A DNA stretch of 20,737 nt from RGIG1828 sp045654685 (GTDB lineage: Bacteria > Bacillota > Clostridia > UMGS1810), in NCBI GenBank assembly GCA_045654685.1, contig JAZONV010000008.1:1-20737 (forward strand), in the 5' to 3' direction. This document shows positions 20,707 to 20,737 of the stretch, in pieces. The stretch's first letter is position 1; each line of letters opens with the position of its first letter. The notes under the pieces are model-generated. The model was not told the origin of the DNA. It saw only the letters and a list, made by a program, of their open reading frames with translations, and made no database searches. The position numbers and the translations under genes were made by a program.

Positions 20707-20737
20707 AAAAATTTTTTCAGACCATTTCCATAAGCTT

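Noticed and set aside
20732..20737. Window ends exactly in a HindIII site
   Set aside because: It may reflect a cloned fragment or chance (about 1 in 4096). It says nothing about biology.

Overview
The window looks like a piece of chromosome from a strictly anaerobic, low-GC Clostridia-type Firmicute, probably a gut or rumen bacterium. The evidence is AT-rich DNA, strong AGGAGG-type ribosome binding sites, sigma-A promoters of TTGACA-N17-TATAAT type, glycine-radical pyruvate formate-lyase under a ZTP (pfl-motif) riboswitch, a sodium-pumping biotin decarboxylase, and secreted proteins with copper-amine-oxidase-N ('stalk') domains. The exact lineage cannot be read from the sequence.

Layout. 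Positions 1-168 end in an 18-nt match (from memory) to the 3' end of a clostridial tRNA-Glu, followed by a strong terminator. This may be an attachment-site scar of an element lying to the left. Positions 169-340 hold an array of small hairpins joined by ATGAAG/ATTAAG linkers that flip to CTTCAT, directly upstream of a four-helix-bundle (S23/Avd-like) gene that appears frameshifted near its 3' end. Positions 854-3653 (minus strand) form an overlapping operon of two PHP-domain phosphoesterases and a TIM-barrel glycosidase-like protein. Divergent from it is asnS, followed by a secreted stalk/propeller-like protein. Positions 7315-8162 are non-coding and carry three copies of a 224-bp hairpin-containing repeat, one enlarged by about 258 bp.

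Positions 8163-11257 (minus) are the pflA-pflB operon with a perfect-consensus promoter, a ZTP riboswitch and an overlapping intrinsic terminator. Next on the minus strand come a MarR-family regulator, a phosphoglycolate-phosphatase-like HAD protein and Hsp33. Positions 13737-17584 (minus) are a complete sodium-translocating decarboxylase operon (gamma, biotin carrier, beta, alpha). Its beta subunit carries an unusual secreted N-terminal extension of about 160 residues. Divergent from it are a sodium:neurotransmitter-type symporter and a secreted double-stalk-domain protein, closed by a strong terminator.

How the genes work together. Pyruvate formate-lyase makes acetyl-CoA and formate, and the ZTP switch ties this to one-carbon/purine demand. 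The Oad-type complex decarboxylates a carboxylic acid to pump Na+, and the adjacent NSS symporter can spend that Na+ gradient. The least explained parts are the hairpin array with its four-helix-bundle gene, the 7.4-8.2 kb repeat cluster, and the beta-subunit extension.
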